A stretch of DNA of 64,000 nucleotides from Chlorokybus atmophyticus (GCA_009103225.1 RHPI01001616.1:515827-579826); one strand, 5' to 3'. Numbered from the stretch's first letter, positions 34,168 through 46,439 are shown. Translations and numbers: made by a program. Notes: a model not told the origin generated them from the sequence alone.

Positions 34168-36462
34168 CTATGTTGGCCCATGCCTCGGACTGCAAGGCAA
34201 TGCGCCGTGCATCCTCAAAGTACTCATATCTGATAAGCTACTAGATGGATTGAGCAGTGACTGTGGTTGTGTGTGTTTGTGTCCGTTCGGTTCCAACCCG
34301 ACCGAGCTGCTTCGGTAGTGATTGGCAAACCCAAAAGGTTGTGTCGGCATAACAACGTCCGATGCCACTGAATTGGCGCGCGAATGGGCCGCATAAGAAG
34401 GAGGCAAGAGAGGATTGTGTGATGATGTACTGGCTTCGGATGCAACTGAGTCGCTGCGCACGTGCATAGCAAATTGAGGGTGTGAGTCCGTGTGGCTGTG
34501 TGAGCCCTCGGATGTTGATGTTGTTGGGTTGTCCGGCGCATGTGCTCGCTCTTGATAGCTGTTCTTTTCTTCTGCTGCTGTTGGTAGTGCTGTTGTTGAT
34601 GGTGGTGGTGGTTGTGGTGTCTTGCTTGCGGCCTCGCGTGCGGCTTCCTTTGCAGCAGCTTCGGACTCCTTGAGCAAGAACTCAATCCATGCGTTGGCAA
34701 ATGACTGCGTGGCATACAGATCCAATCAGTGTGCAAGCGCTACGCACCAAAAGTGTGTATGTGTGCATGCATGCACGCTGTCATGTGCGTGCATGTGTGC
34801 GTGCGCGTATGTACGTGGGTGCATTCGCGTATTGCGAACGGACGCGTGGGTGAGTCTGCACGCTTTGATGTGCACATGTGTGTGCGCGCACTAGACTACA
34901 CTGTGTGTGCACTTTCTGGACCATGCCAGCTCATGCGCCCTTACCTCCTGTGTTGTCCCTGGTGACAGCGGTTGATCCCCGCTCGCATGCTTTCCCCCCG
35001 CGAGTCCACTCACGAGCATCTGCGGCATAGCCACCAGCCCCCTGAGCACACCTTTCGCAGGCGCCGGGATGAGACGGTTGCGCGAGCGCTGAATCGTGAG
35101 CTTCTCCTCGTCGGTGAAGCCGAGAATGCGCGCCATCACGTCCAGGACTTCTTGACTGTGGTGGCGCTCGAAATACGTCAACAACAACTTGATGACGATG
35201 CGCCTGTTGCCATGACACAATCACAGCACAGGTAAGGGTGCTTGTATGGGCGTGCGCGTGCGACAGAGCGTGACTGGCGGCAGCTTGCTGTTTGAGGGGC
35301 CAACATCTTGAGCGTGCGTGCATGCTTTAAACCAGCATACGGACTGGTGCGCTTGTGCGTGCACGCGTTTGTGTATCTTCCCACCTGTCCACAACATCAT
35401 CCGAATCCCACGCGAGCCTTTGCACTCGCACCATGCTGTGCTCCAGCGCGCGTCTGAGTAGCATGATCTCATCCTGAAGCTTCCTGCAAAAGGCTTCGCT
35501 CTCTTCCAACCGCATTTCTGTAGCACGCTGTTGAGACAACAATTCCTCATGCTTGGCGTGCGCGTCAACCACACGCGCAGACTCCTCTCCAAGCTGAGTC
35601 TGCAATGTGGCGATCTCTCCATGCAAGCGGTGGATATCGTGACGCAACTTGTCCTCGTTCTCAGCTTGGGCGTAGTAAACACCCAAAGCACGCTGCAAGT
35701 TGTTCACTTCGGTGTCCTTTGAAGCCATAGCTGCCTGCCATGAAATGCCAACCAACATAGTTAACCACTAGTTGTATGAGAGAGCACGTGTGCATGTGTA
35801 CACGCAAGAAGATGTGCCTGTGTGCATGCGTGTGCGCGCGCTCGCACACACACACACACAATGTCTACTTCTTGTAGTACTTCTTGTAGTGTTTATAACC
35901 TCACCTTCAGGTCCACCACCTCCTGTTTGAGCTTCACGTTCTCCTCCGCCACTTTTGACATCTCATTGCTTGCATCCGCAGCCGTCTGTCGTGCTTGCGA
36001 GTACTGCTCCTTCGTTCTGGAAAGCTCCGCCTGAGAGTCGGCGAGCGCGTGCTCCAGGAAAGAGATGCGGTCAGACTCCTCGTCGAGCTTGGATTGCTCC
36101 TCGGCGTCCTGCAAGGTGCATGTGTGCGTATGCGTGTGCGTGTGCGTGCGTATGCGAGCGTTGTGTCAACACATGCATACATATATACATATCTTATACA
36201 CACCATGCATGCCATGCCTTCTCCACTTTTCTATGATGTGTGTGTAAGCGCGCGTGTGTGCGCGTGTGTGTGTTCGTATGTATATACATGTGTGCGCGCG
36301 TGCATGCGTGTGTGTCCAAGTTTTGCACGATTGATCAAAGCACTCTGCGTGCCACACCTTCTCCAACAGGTGCTGTTTGAGCCTAGCGAGGTCCCGCAGC
36401 GCCGCATCCCTCTCTCGTTCCACAACAGCCAGCCTCTCATACTCTTCCAGTCGCGCTTGCAT
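34168..36462 (-). CDS. Golgin with GRAB domain (plant golgin candidate 3/4-like), probably 5'-truncated
   Basis: Peripheral Golgi coiled-coil tether recruited by Arf-type GTPases through its C-terminal GRAB domain. Exons: complement 36358-36462, 35905-36108, 35385-35734, 34945-35203 and 34168-34704; phases agree, 484 aa. Exons 1-3 encode coiled coil, including SKDTEVNNLQRALGVYYAQA, typical of plant GC3/GC4. The GRAB-like domain reads RRIVIKLLLTYFERHHSQEV and ARILGFTDEEKLTIQ, about residues 224-270. The tail is Ser/Pro/His-rich and low complexity. Known relatives are longer at the N-terminus. Here an in-frame TGA lies just upstream of the first usable ATG (36462), and no upstream coiled-coil exon was found, so the gene may be cut at its 5' end or start late. 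Fragments of exons 2 and 5 are scattered nearby. Confidence 0.8.
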
Positions 36463-36489
36463 GGCTTCCCCCAACTCTCACAACTGTCG

Positions 36490-38870
36490 CAACCGCTGTT
36501 AAACATAAGAGTAAGACAAAAGGGAGAGCAGAAAGCAGAAAGAGGTAAAGAAGGCTACTTGGGTGTTCGAAAGCTAATATGGAAAACCTGCAGCTTACTC
36601 TAACTCAATGTACGTGCGCATGCGTTTGTGTGTGCACAGAAAACAGCCACATGATGTGGTACATGCAGAGGTGCATGCACCAAGGTGGGGCACTAGTTGC
36701 AGTAAAACAGGAGCTATTGGCATGCACGCACGCACATGCCTTGACTGCTGACTTACCACATGTTGCTTGTGTGCTATGTGGTCGTACAATACTGAACAGA
36801 AGTAGTAGCAGTGGCAGTACATGGGGCACTTAAATGCGGAGACTCTCATCACTAAGTAAGAGGGGACAGCTTGATGTGACAGTCATTGTCGTGTGTGTTT
36901 GTGACACTGTGTACTGCAATGCAGAGTCAACAACAAATGTTCACGACACAGAAGGGCGCTGGAAGCATTCACGTCATGCACAAGTACTGGCATGCATGCA
37001 TGTGTGCGCTTCACACTGCTGCATGCAGACGTAACACAGAACGGACATCACGCTTGTCAACCACAAAGACGTGCTAGATAATGTCTATTCGTACACACCA
37101 TTTTTGATATTGAGTTCCTTACATAACATGTGTGGCTTGACTGTACATGTGCACACTGAACGCTTGAATCCACGGTTTGTAGTCAGGCAACGCTGTTCGG
37201 CATTAGATCTGGGAGATCAACAATGCCGATTAAGTTAATGGCGAGGTGCGGCGCATGAGCCTCTGGGTAGAATCGAATATGGCAGTTTTTTACCAATCTG
37301 TAATATACACAGTGATAATTGCATTATATAAGAGCACTCAACTTACACATAACAATGTTGCAGCCAACAGAATGCGAGTACTTGACAAAGACCAACTGGC
37401 AAGGCACATGAGCGCAGTGCCATTGTCATCTGAGGCCTTACCGGCTTGGAAGCCACAACGCTCATGGCTGTAGGGGAGGCAGCGTTAGCATTGCAACTAC
37501 ATCCCACCAGCACAGCGCTGGTCTGAATAGCGTTGAGGCCAAGCCCTCGACCTACCACGCACGGCCCTCCTCCACACCAGCTCCTCAACAGCAGCAGCCC
37601 AACCCCTCCGATAGCCGCCGTTGCCGCTGCCGCCGCCTCCACTACCGCCTCGTGCTTTTTGCAGCATACGTTGTTGCTTGTTCAAGGCAAGCTTTGGTCC
37701 AGTTGTTGGAAACGGGCAGTCTTAGCTGCAAGACGGCGGAGGCAGCGGCGGTGTGCACGTGGTGGTTGTGGTCAACTCTCTCGGTGCTTGAAGGAGCTGG
37801 CTCTGCTTGGGGGCCGGTCAGGTGGGTGGTGTGGGTGCCGATAGACTCCACTCGGCGTTTTCGCTGGGCTCGTGGTAGGCGTCATTCACTCCCAGGACAA
37901 CCGCTTACACTAGCAGGTGCGTGCGCAACCCAACATCATGAGCTTGCATGCGTGTAGCCGATCCCGCAGTAAGCTTGCGCTAGGTTTGAAGAAACGTGCA
38001 CACACTACCACACTAGTTGCATATGGGTTTTGCAGCGAGTGTAGTGTCCACTGTGTATTGTCGTCGTTATTTGCTGTTATCATTGCGGCAAATATCGTGC
38101 TTATTGTTCAGTAGTAGTGCAGTGCAGTATCCAGGTAGTACTGAGAAGCTGCGTGCATGGGAGTTATGCTTGCATTAAGCCCTGGCTTGTGTAGCAAATG
38201 GCGAGTATCATAATCATCATGCATACTGAGACGCGCAAGAGAGCGGCAGTATGCTCCCCATGCTAATTTGATGACGCACGCATGCACATGTGCAAGCGCG
38301 TGAGCTTTTCATGAGCGTACATGTGTGAGCGAGAGACAGAGTTCACCTGCTTAGCTAGCTACTCCCTCCTCTCTCTTACATGGCGCTGATGTGTTGCGTG
38401 CAGGTGTACACCCCAGCAAACCCAATGGCAGCTAGGACACTCTGTGCCAGCCTGCATTGCCTGCAAGCAAGATCAGGGGCTGATTGGCACGCGTTCGTTA
38501 GCCTGCCAACAAGGACATGACAAGGCCGCGGTACCCTTAACCTACATTTACGTGTTGGCAAGCATAGAGATTGGCAGAGAAATGGATTGGTGACAGGCGT
38601 GCGGGCTGATGCAGTGCCGCCACAGCCATCGCAGTCAAGGTACATCGCTTGCTTGTGATAACAATCACCAGCTGGTGTTGAGTGTTTTACATGTGTGCGC
38701 AGGGGAAGGTAGTTAGTGCTGTGGGTCAAACGACATTGGCAAACATCGTCGGCTTTAGAGGTTGCAATTTGGAAGACAGGCACAGTGGCGGATGTGTGCA
38801 AAGCTGCAGCACTATCCTGAAGGATTTGGATAGTGTTCTGTTGAAGGTATGGTGCTCTGTTGCTCATGTT
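36490..38870 (+). repeat. Segmental duplication block, copy 1
   Basis: Matches 52.72-55.89 kb in the same order and orientation. Shared marks include 'gagtaagacaaaag/gagtgagacagaag' at the left end, 'gtgctatgtggtcgtac/atgctatgtggccgtat', a palindrome-like 'catgcatgca' stretch, and 'gagagacagagttcacctg' near 38330 and 55283. No intact gene was recognised inside; frames such as 38700-38848 (GCNLEDRHSGGCVQS) have no known family. Confidence 0.6.
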
Positions 38871-39062
38871 TGATAAATCTGCATATGCGTGTGTTATACA
38901 CGTAGTTGATATGACTTTGCCTATTTACCGCGTTAGGCTTGTGATGATGACAGTAGTGCATTGGATCACGACACCTTAATTAGCGCCCTGCTTTATCAAG
39001 GTGAGCGCATGCTTTACTCTGCCGTCTAGTGACTGATGTTGTGTTGTGTTCTTCTTGCGCAG

Positions 39063-39510
39063 TGGTCGGTGGAGATACGCGGCCAGATGGCAGCGAGGCG
39101 TGTTTGTCTTGGCACATACGGGTCGGCAGAGGAGGCCGCTGCCTTGTATGATGCCGCCGTAGGTGCTGTCTGCAAACCCAATGCTAAAGCCAACTTCCCA
39201 GCAGGTGGCCAACACCGCAACAAAATGCACATACACACATGTACGCATGTATACAAAGGCACACATTCATTCACTTCACTCTCATCATCAGTTCAATCGG
39301 CCATTCAGCGTGTGAGACCAACACAACATACTCACGCACACTGTATACACGTATACAGTGTGCGTGGTTATGGTCCGCCATTGCCTGAGCCGCAGATCCC
39401 CGCCGCTCGCGAGATGTGGGTTCGTCTGGGGATGATCCCTTCATCTGAGCCCGTGGCCTCGTCGACGCATCATCATCATCATCATCACCTTCCGAACAGC
39501 ACCTTGTGAA
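39063..39510 (+). pseudogene. AP2-domain gene fragment (last two exons)
   Basis: 39063-39204 encodes [28 protein letters not shown] and KANFPA, matching exon 4 of the gene at 50562-52653 plus a 9-nt insertion. The last-exon match ([20 protein letters not shown] to HLPNSTL and stop) follows, ending at about 39509. The N-terminal two thirds of the AP2 domain and all upstream exons are absent, and the acceptor of the last exon no longer joins in phase. A perfect 16-bp palindrome (39333-39366) sits in the intron. Confidence 0.75.
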
Positions 39511-39619
39511 AGAAGGTGAGGTCATGGCACGCATCACATGTTAGATGTGCGCATATGTTGTTGGACGCGCATGAACATACGCGCACACACACGCACACAA
39601 TCACACGCACACATGCGTA

Positions 39620-41120
39620 TTGCAGGACGCAGAGGAGCATGCCAAGCTTGAGAAGTCCGATCGCATTTTAGGCAGTAGAGCGGAACATGCGAGTTTGTGG
39701 ACTGCACGGATATTCCTATGGCACAAGGGCTCACGGGTCGTTGCTGCTCTCCTGAAAGCGATGCAGATGCTTGACAACCGTGCACGGCGAGCTGGAGGCA
39801 TTTGCTGTGCGCGCTAACAATGCACATGTGGGTAGCGACCCGGCAGAGATTGGCAAGAATAAGAACGCCTTGGTGCTGGTCTGTGCAGATGTGAAGGTGA
39901 CCTTTGCATTGCTGAATGGGAAGCTCGTGCCTCACCAGCAACCCCTCCTTTGATTTCTCAGCCTGGCATGCAGAAGTAGACAACATCAGGCTGCAGAACC
40001 CAATGAAGGTGTGTTCTGCGCTGCGGGCCACTTGTTGCCAGCTCTGTCAACAACAAACTAAAAAAAAGTGCTTGCAGTTCCTGCTACGCGACGATGACAT
40101 GATTATGCCACAATACGCCATTCAGCGAGTCTGTGAGGTGTGAGCTGACGAAGGGAGAGGCGATCATAACAACGGGGGTGAGACAGCACCACATGTGGGC
40201 AGTGCAATGGTACACCTTGATGCATGCCATGTGTGCAGGCTTCCTGGGTTTTTGGTTGGTTGGTTTCGGTTGGACTTGGTTGCAACGCAACGACATCTAT
40301 GCCGTGGTGCAGGACTTGCACTGCAGGTACACATACGACGCTTTTCAGACGGTGGACTAGCTGTGGCGGATTGGGCTCTCGATGGGCGCTGGGTTGCCGT
40401 CTGCGTTGGGTGGACAGACGGCTTGCCCTGACAAGCTTGTCATTGACATCGTTTTTGACGGCGGTGTCGTCATGCATCACCGGGTAATAGAGCGGTTGTT
40501 ACGTTATGCTATCCATTGCTCCACGCGAATCTTGTTAAGACAGGCTTATCATTTTCATTTTCGTTTGTTAAGCAGGAACTGCCCACACCGTGCATTCAAA
40601 ACTTGCCAGTCGAGAGGATGGTTTTGAACAATTAATATTCGGGCATGGTCGTTCATTGGGAAGGGTTTTACAAGTCGAACCACGCCACACATACCTGGGC
40701 GACACCTGGAAGATGTTGAGGATATCTACCCTGACTTCCCGTCGTCACCATGGCCAATTCTTGCAAGATACTGCTTGCTTGACAGCAATTAGTTGCTTTG
40801 CATAGCGCCAATTGTTCCCCGATCATCACGGTCTCCACAATGGCTACATGCAGGTCCCTGGTGAGCGCATGACTAAGAGAGGTCGCAGCGATAAAGAGCA
40901 TCATTGAGTCCAAGGGACCCTACTTGCTGGATATCATAGTTCCCGCACACGATTTCTAGAAGAGGCTCCTTCAAAGATACCGTTATTGAGAAAGATGGTC
41001 ATCTGCAGGGTAGCGACTCCTTGTAGACAACCCGCTTTATGAACTATGTCGAAACTCACCACAAGTTTGGCAAGCTCTCTTAGACTTGTGCACCGGAACC
41101 TGTCTATACTAGCCAACCTT
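39620..41120 (+). pseudogene. Chimeric pseudogene: golgin exon scrap joined to 3' half of acetolactate synthase
   Basis: It begins with an acceptor-like 'attgcag' and DAEEHAKLEKSDRI (golgin exon 2), then switches to acetolactate synthase sequence: a decayed FVDRTDLP region, [27 protein letters not shown], then intron, [24 protein letters not shown], an exon 7 match near 40630-40780, an exon 8 match to about 41026, and 3' flank similar to the real gene. Introns are kept, so it arose by DNA duplication, not reverse transcription. Many stops and frameshifts are present. Confidence 0.8.
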
Positions 41121-42285
41121 ATGGCAGGCAGGATGTCCACCCGCGCAGCAGACATGATAAGATATACTTTGGTTAAGCTGCCTGTCTCGCTCTATCCTGA
41201 GCTGTGTGACATCGCTACACGAACATATCAGCCCCAATTGCTGGCTAGCCGCCATACAAGATATCTATTGACTAAGCTACCTCTACTTCTATTCATTTGT
41301 GAAGCTCCTACTTGTTCACCAGTTCTGAGCATACTGCAGGCCAAGAAAGTGCGTGAAGAGTGCGCGGCTAGGCATGCACATTATGACAGACTCGCACATA
41401 TGACACAAATATGCACAAGATGAGGCATAACTTTCCGCCCTATAGATAGGCCACCACAAACTTCCCACCTTGCGTATGACTTATCTAGCATACCATCTTT
41501 TGTACACAAGCAGCTTAGCCCGGTGGTTGAGCATGCCTGTGCCTTGCATGCTAACAAGCATGGCTATGTGCGCATGTGTATGTGGTACATACAATGTGGC
41601 GTATGTATGCTCATGCAAAGGACATGCAAGTGTAGGCAACATACAGCATGCAGGCTGTCATTGTTGTTCAATCGGTCACAGTATGTTGAACGCGGGCCAT
41701 GCCATACAGTGCATGTTGCAAATCCGTCTTGGATTTATATACACGCAATCTTCATACTATGCACATCACCCTTCAAATTCCAAACGACAGCACCAGATCC
41801 CTTTGCCCATATGTACAAAAAATTCAAACATGTCATACTTACAACGCAACAAGCGCACACGGTCCCGCGCGCAGCTGGTGCTTCTTAGCTAGCCTCATTC
41901 CGGCTCTCCGCGTCCCTGCAATAGGAACAGTTGAGAGAGGGAAAGGAAAAGGGTGGAAGGGAATCATACGCATGTGCATGTGGCGCACGTACGCAGAAAG
42001 TGAGACCGCGCGAGTACGCGCAAGACAGTGCATGGCAGCACACGCAAGGGATCAAGCGGATATCTCATTGCTTGCTACATGACCACAGCACGTCGCATAC
42101 CCGATTACTACACTAGCAACCGCATGGAGCCAATCTGAGCGAAATGGAAGGTCTCACATTACATAGCTTGCCAATGCACTCAATCAACATGAGTGAGCTG
42201 CAGCGCTCGTACGCACACCACTCTTGGTAAAAACAAGCACTGTTGCTGCCTAAACAACAAACTTTACCTTGCATAGCCGCGTGCG
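41121..42285. other. Gene-free stretch
   Basis: It contains an agcccggtggttgagc copy at 41516-41532 (see the repeat family). Frames here lack any recognised motif. Confidence 0.5.
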
Positions 42286-44011
42286 TCAGAAAAACTCCAT
42301 CCGACTGCCACTGCCAACACCCAGAAAAATCCCCAGCTGCTCATGGATGCGGGTCTCCATAACATCCGGATCAAGCGTGTCACCAAGAACGGCACTGCAC
42401 ACAAACCATGGACACCGAACGAGTGTTTGAGCCCACAAGATCAATGAATGCACCTGAAGTACCATACAAACTCACGCAGAAGCGCTTGCTCCTCGGCAAT
42501 TTTGGCAACCAGCTTGTCTGCGTCCAGATACACGTCACCATTCTCCTACACACATATGTGTACCTTTGTTGGCCTGCATCCAATCTCCATACACATCCAA
42601 CTTGATTAGCAATCTCTTTGCATTAAGGAAGGCGTACCTTTGTGAGGCGTGCTCTCATTGCTGGAGGAGCTTGCAGCACCCGTGTTTTGAATGTGACTAC
42701 GCGATTGAACAGATCTCTGACGTCGCCAACAGTGGCGTAGTTTCTCTTCTCCTCCGTCAGTGCGAACACTGCAGGGCTACTGAACCGTGCGTGTGGTCGT
42801 TGACACTTGTTGAGGAGAAGCATCCCGTCCACCTCTGCCAGTTCCTCACCACCTCGTGTCACATGAACATTGAAAATGTTATCTTTGCCGACAATCTTGC
42901 CGTCAAGGTAGCGCGCAAGCTCTCGGTGTGCATTGTACGTAGCGAAGTTGGCATTGCCTGTCATGTGATCCATGTATTGTTTAAGTCTACGCTCCACTTT
43001 CTGAAACGTTGCTTGATCAGTGGGGTGGCCCGTGTAATCTTTAGACTCATCCAACAAGTCAAATGCGCGAACAGCGTTGGGTGGTTGAGAACCAATCTCA
43101 ATTAGTCCGCTCCAGCCCTGGGAGTCCAGAAACTTCTCAAAGTCTCGTTGCGAAGAAAATTTCCACGAGCGGCCTATCCTTGTCCAGGGGCCTGCGATGG
43201 CAGTGAAAAACGTGCGAATCTGGACAGAGCGCGGCATGGTTTTGTGGAAATTTTCTTCGCAACGAGACTTTGAGAAGTTTCTGGACTCCCAGGGCTGGAG
43301 CGGACTAATTGAGATTGGTTCTCAACCACCCAACGCTGTTCGCGCATTTGACTTGTTGGATGAGTCTAAAGATTACACGGGCCACCCCACTGATCAAGCA
43401 ACGTTTCAGAAAGTGGAGCGTAGACTTAAACAATACATGGATCACATGACAGGCAATGCCAACTTCGCTACGTACAATGCACACCGAGAGCTTGCGCGCT
43501 ACCTTGACAGCCCAAGCCTGTGCACATACATATAACATAAGTACAACTCTATGCGCAAGCTCGTTGGTTGATGGACGAGTATGACATCTTAGTGCATTGC
43601 CTCTGGAATATAACAAAGCAAAGCTTACCGTCCTCCAGCAACTTGCTGACCAGAGTGTCGTACTCCAGCAATTTTTCCGTTCCGTCAAAAGCCTGAGGCG
43701 GTTGGGGCGGTTAGACCAGACTCTATGACAAACACATCTACACAATTGCGGAAGCCGCGGTAATCTACCTGCAGTAACACACTGTCCACACTCTTCAGGA
43801 CAGTACCCTTGGCGGCAGCGGCACACAAAGCCTCCACGTTTGCTGTGTCTTCCACTGCAACCTGCGAGGCCACTGCTGTGGGCGACGGCCGTTTCACCCA
43901 CATCACAATCTTGTTTCCCCTGCGCGCGCGCGCAAGACACTCAAGAACGATAATGGTGGATGTGAACAGATTACAAGAAATGTACCTGCGATAAGCAGGT
44001 TTCGGCGGCAT
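42286..44011 (-). CDS. PD-(D/E)XK nuclease-like gene with Crinkler-like N-terminal header
   Basis: Exons: complement 43986-44011, 43769-43919, 43629-43692, 42638-43191, 42476-42545 and 42286-42394. The first five join in phase. The header reads GNKIVMWVKRPSPTAVASQV then TANVEALCAAA and SVDSVLLQ, like the ubiquitin-like header of Crinkler/RHS-type proteins. The large exon has KFSSQRDFEKFLDSQGWSG, DLLDESKDYTGHPTD, and a possible catalytic set: Asp in AELAEVDGMLLL-type context (ELAEVDG) and Glu-x-Lys in ALTEEKRN. The last exon in the frame ending LDPDVMETRIHEQLG, GVGSGSRM fits the family, but it does not join exon 5 in phase with the only GT-AG pair seen, so one base may be lost or the splice differs. 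Function is inferred: effector-like or element-borne nuclease. Possibly broken. Confidence 0.5.
42902..43508. repeat. Perfect inverted repeat, 265-bp arms, 77-bp spacer
   Basis: 42902-43166 is the reverse complement of 43244-43508. The left arm is coding sequence of the nuclease gene's large exon; the right arm repeats it in opposite direction and interrupts the intron between exons 3 and 4. Sampled positions along the arms pair exactly. Confidence 0.92.
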
Positions 44012-44236
44012 GCTTGCTTCACACCGCGCCCCCTTGATTGCCTTTCCTTCGCGTCTGGCGACGCGTACAAACTTCAAGCCGCGGGATGGGGGCCGCAGGC
44101 TGTGACAGCTCATCATGGTGCAGAGTACGACTGCGTGCACATCCAACAACGCCGTCAAAAGAGAATCCGGAAGAATTGGGATTGCAGGGATTGACACGCT
44201 CGGATGCACGAACTTGCACAAGCATGCACATACGCG

Positions 44237-46439
44237 TGCTTGTGCCTGCCTTACCAGACACACATACATACATATTATATTGCCCAAATAACAATTCACC
44301 ACCTGCCCGCGCCCTTACATATCTCACTATGCACTGCAGTGCGTGAATGAACAACAGCACAGTGGACACTACACAGACTGAAACCCTCTGTGCTAGATGG
44401 AAACGAGTCATTCAATCGTCCTGCGACACCACCACACTGTACCTGAGATTTCTACACTGCTATGCAACTAGAACAGAAAAACACTACTACGAGTGAAAGA
44501 TGTGTCACTACTACCGCCATGCACCACATATCTCACGACGGATGCAAGCACTAGAAAGGTTTGATACTGGTACGCACACAACATGCACTGTTTCAACTAT
44601 CGCGAACGACTTGAGCGCCAGGGTTGTGATGCAGACTGGAACTACGCGTGCAGGCCGCGTAGATAGATGACCGAATAAAAGAGTGATCGAATGACCTGAC
44701 TTCAGTGCACGGGTACGACAGCATTGTGCTGAGCCCTGCACGAAGTGAGTAGAAAACTCTAGGATGAAAGTCACGCATGTCATGAGTCGCTGCAAAACCA
44801 AGATGCGACTAGTGCAGTTGTAGCTGTGCAGGTTCGTTTCAACACAGGCCTATCTACAGCACCTGTGCCACCCTCTCGGCACAACAACAAGCGTGCATGC
44901 ATGCGATTGATATGGTGGGTTGCACGCACCTGGTAGACGAAGAGGTTGTCCGCCTCCTCGGGCGTCTGCTTCGCGGCGGTGGCGGTGGCGGAGGCGTGAT
45001 GTGACAGGGTGGGTGCGGCGGCAGCAGCCCTGCCGTCGGCGCCTTGTAGCTGGAGTGCTTTCTTAAGACTCTGCTGGAAGCGAACGCCGACCAGCCCCGC
45101 AAAGACGCCGCCGACTTCAGCGGCCACACCACCCGCCTGAATGACAACCTAGCCATGCAAAAGCCAGCATCAAGCAACGGGAGAGTTGAGCAAAAGTACA
45201 CGCACAAGTCATGCCGGCCCAGATTCGTACTACCAGAGATGGACGCCCCTACCTCCGCCTGTGCCACCGCCGCCGCCGCTTGCACGAAGGCTGCCTTCAA
45301 CACACATGTCTGTGCCCTACAGTCACCAGGTTAGTACCTTGCGGGAAAGGGCCGGTGCTCCATCACAATCAGTGGCCAAGGCACCAGGCGCTTGCGGCGG
45401 CGGCGGCGGTGGCACAGGCGGAGGTAGGGGCGTCCATCTCTGGTAGTACGAATCTGGGCCGGCATGACTTGTGCGTGTACTTTTGCTCAACTCTCCCGTT
45501 GCTTGATGCTGGCTTTTGCATGGCTAGGTTGTCATTCAGGCGGGTGGTGTGGCCGCTGAAGTCGGCGGCGTCTTTGCGGGGCTGGTCGGCGTTCGCTTCC
45601 AGCAGAGTCTTAAGAAAGCACTCCAGCTACAAGGCGCCGACGGCAGGGCTGCTGCCGCCGCACCCACCCTGTCACATCACGCCTCCGCCACCGCCACCGC
45701 CGCGAAGCAGACGCCCGAGGAGGCGGACAACCTCTTCGTCTACCAGGTGCGTGCAACCCACCATATCAATCGCATGCATGCACGCTTGTTGTTGTGCCGA
45801 GAGGGTGGCACAGGTGCTGTAGATAGGCCTGTGTTGAAACGAACCTGCACAGCTACAACTGCACTAGTCGCATCTTGGTTTTGCAGCGACTCATGACATG
45901 CGTGACTTTCATCCTAGAGTTTTCTACTCACTTCGTGCAGGGCTCAGCACAATGCTGTCGTACCCGTGCACTGAAGTCAGGTCATTCGATCACTCTTTTA
46001 TTCGGTCATCTATCTACGCGGCCTGCACGCGTAGTTCCAGTCTGCATCACAACCCTGGCGCTCAAGTCGTTCGCGATAGTTGAAACAGTGCATGTTGTGT
46101 GCGTACCAGTATCAAACCTTTCTAGTGCTTGCATCCGTCGTGAGATATGTGGTGCATGGCGGTAGTAGTGACACATCTTTCACTCGTAGTAGTGTTTTTC
46201 TGTTCTAGTTGCATAGCAGTGTAGAAATCTCAGGTACAGTGTGGTGGTGTCGCAGGACGATTGAATGACTCGTTTCCATCTAGCACAGAGGGTTTCAGTC
46301 TGTGTAGTGTCCACTGTGCTGTTGTTCATTCACGCACTGCAGTGCATAGTGAGATATGTAAGGGCGCGGGCAGGTGGTGAATTGTTATTTGGGCAATATA
46401 ATATGTATGTATGTGTGTCTGGTAAGGCAGGCACAAGCA
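44237..46439. repeat. Large inverted repeat, 1043-bp arms, 117-bp spacer
   Basis: 44237-45279 is the reverse complement of 45397-46439. Predicted proteins from both arms are identical (for example VFAGLVGVRFQQSLKKALQ in each), so divergence is near zero. The right arm stops exactly before the N at 46440. A more diverged direct relative lies at about 54.2-55.2 kb and weaker matches at 37.5-38.1 kb. Confidence 0.93.
45539..45748 (+). CDS. Possible exon of an unrecognised gene (also in the other arm, complement 44928-45137)
   Basis: After an acceptor-like 'tcattcag' the frame reads AGGVAAEVGGVFAGLVGVRF then KKALQLQGADGR and PEEADNLFVYQ before a 'caggtgcgtg' donor. Length and composition look exonic, but no family is recognised and no neighbouring exon could be joined. 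The copy in the left arm is identical. Confidence 0.3.

Noticed and set aside
39621-41030. Second working acetolactate synthase gene
   Set aside because: Lacks the N-terminal half, has internal deletions and repeated stops and frameshifts.
45211-45822. 203-aa frame spanning the spacer and right palindrome arm
   Set aside because: The frame is Arg/Pro-rich; the matching in-phase exon in another frame (VFAGLVGVRF...) looks more protein-like, and the mirror frame in the left arm is just its copy.
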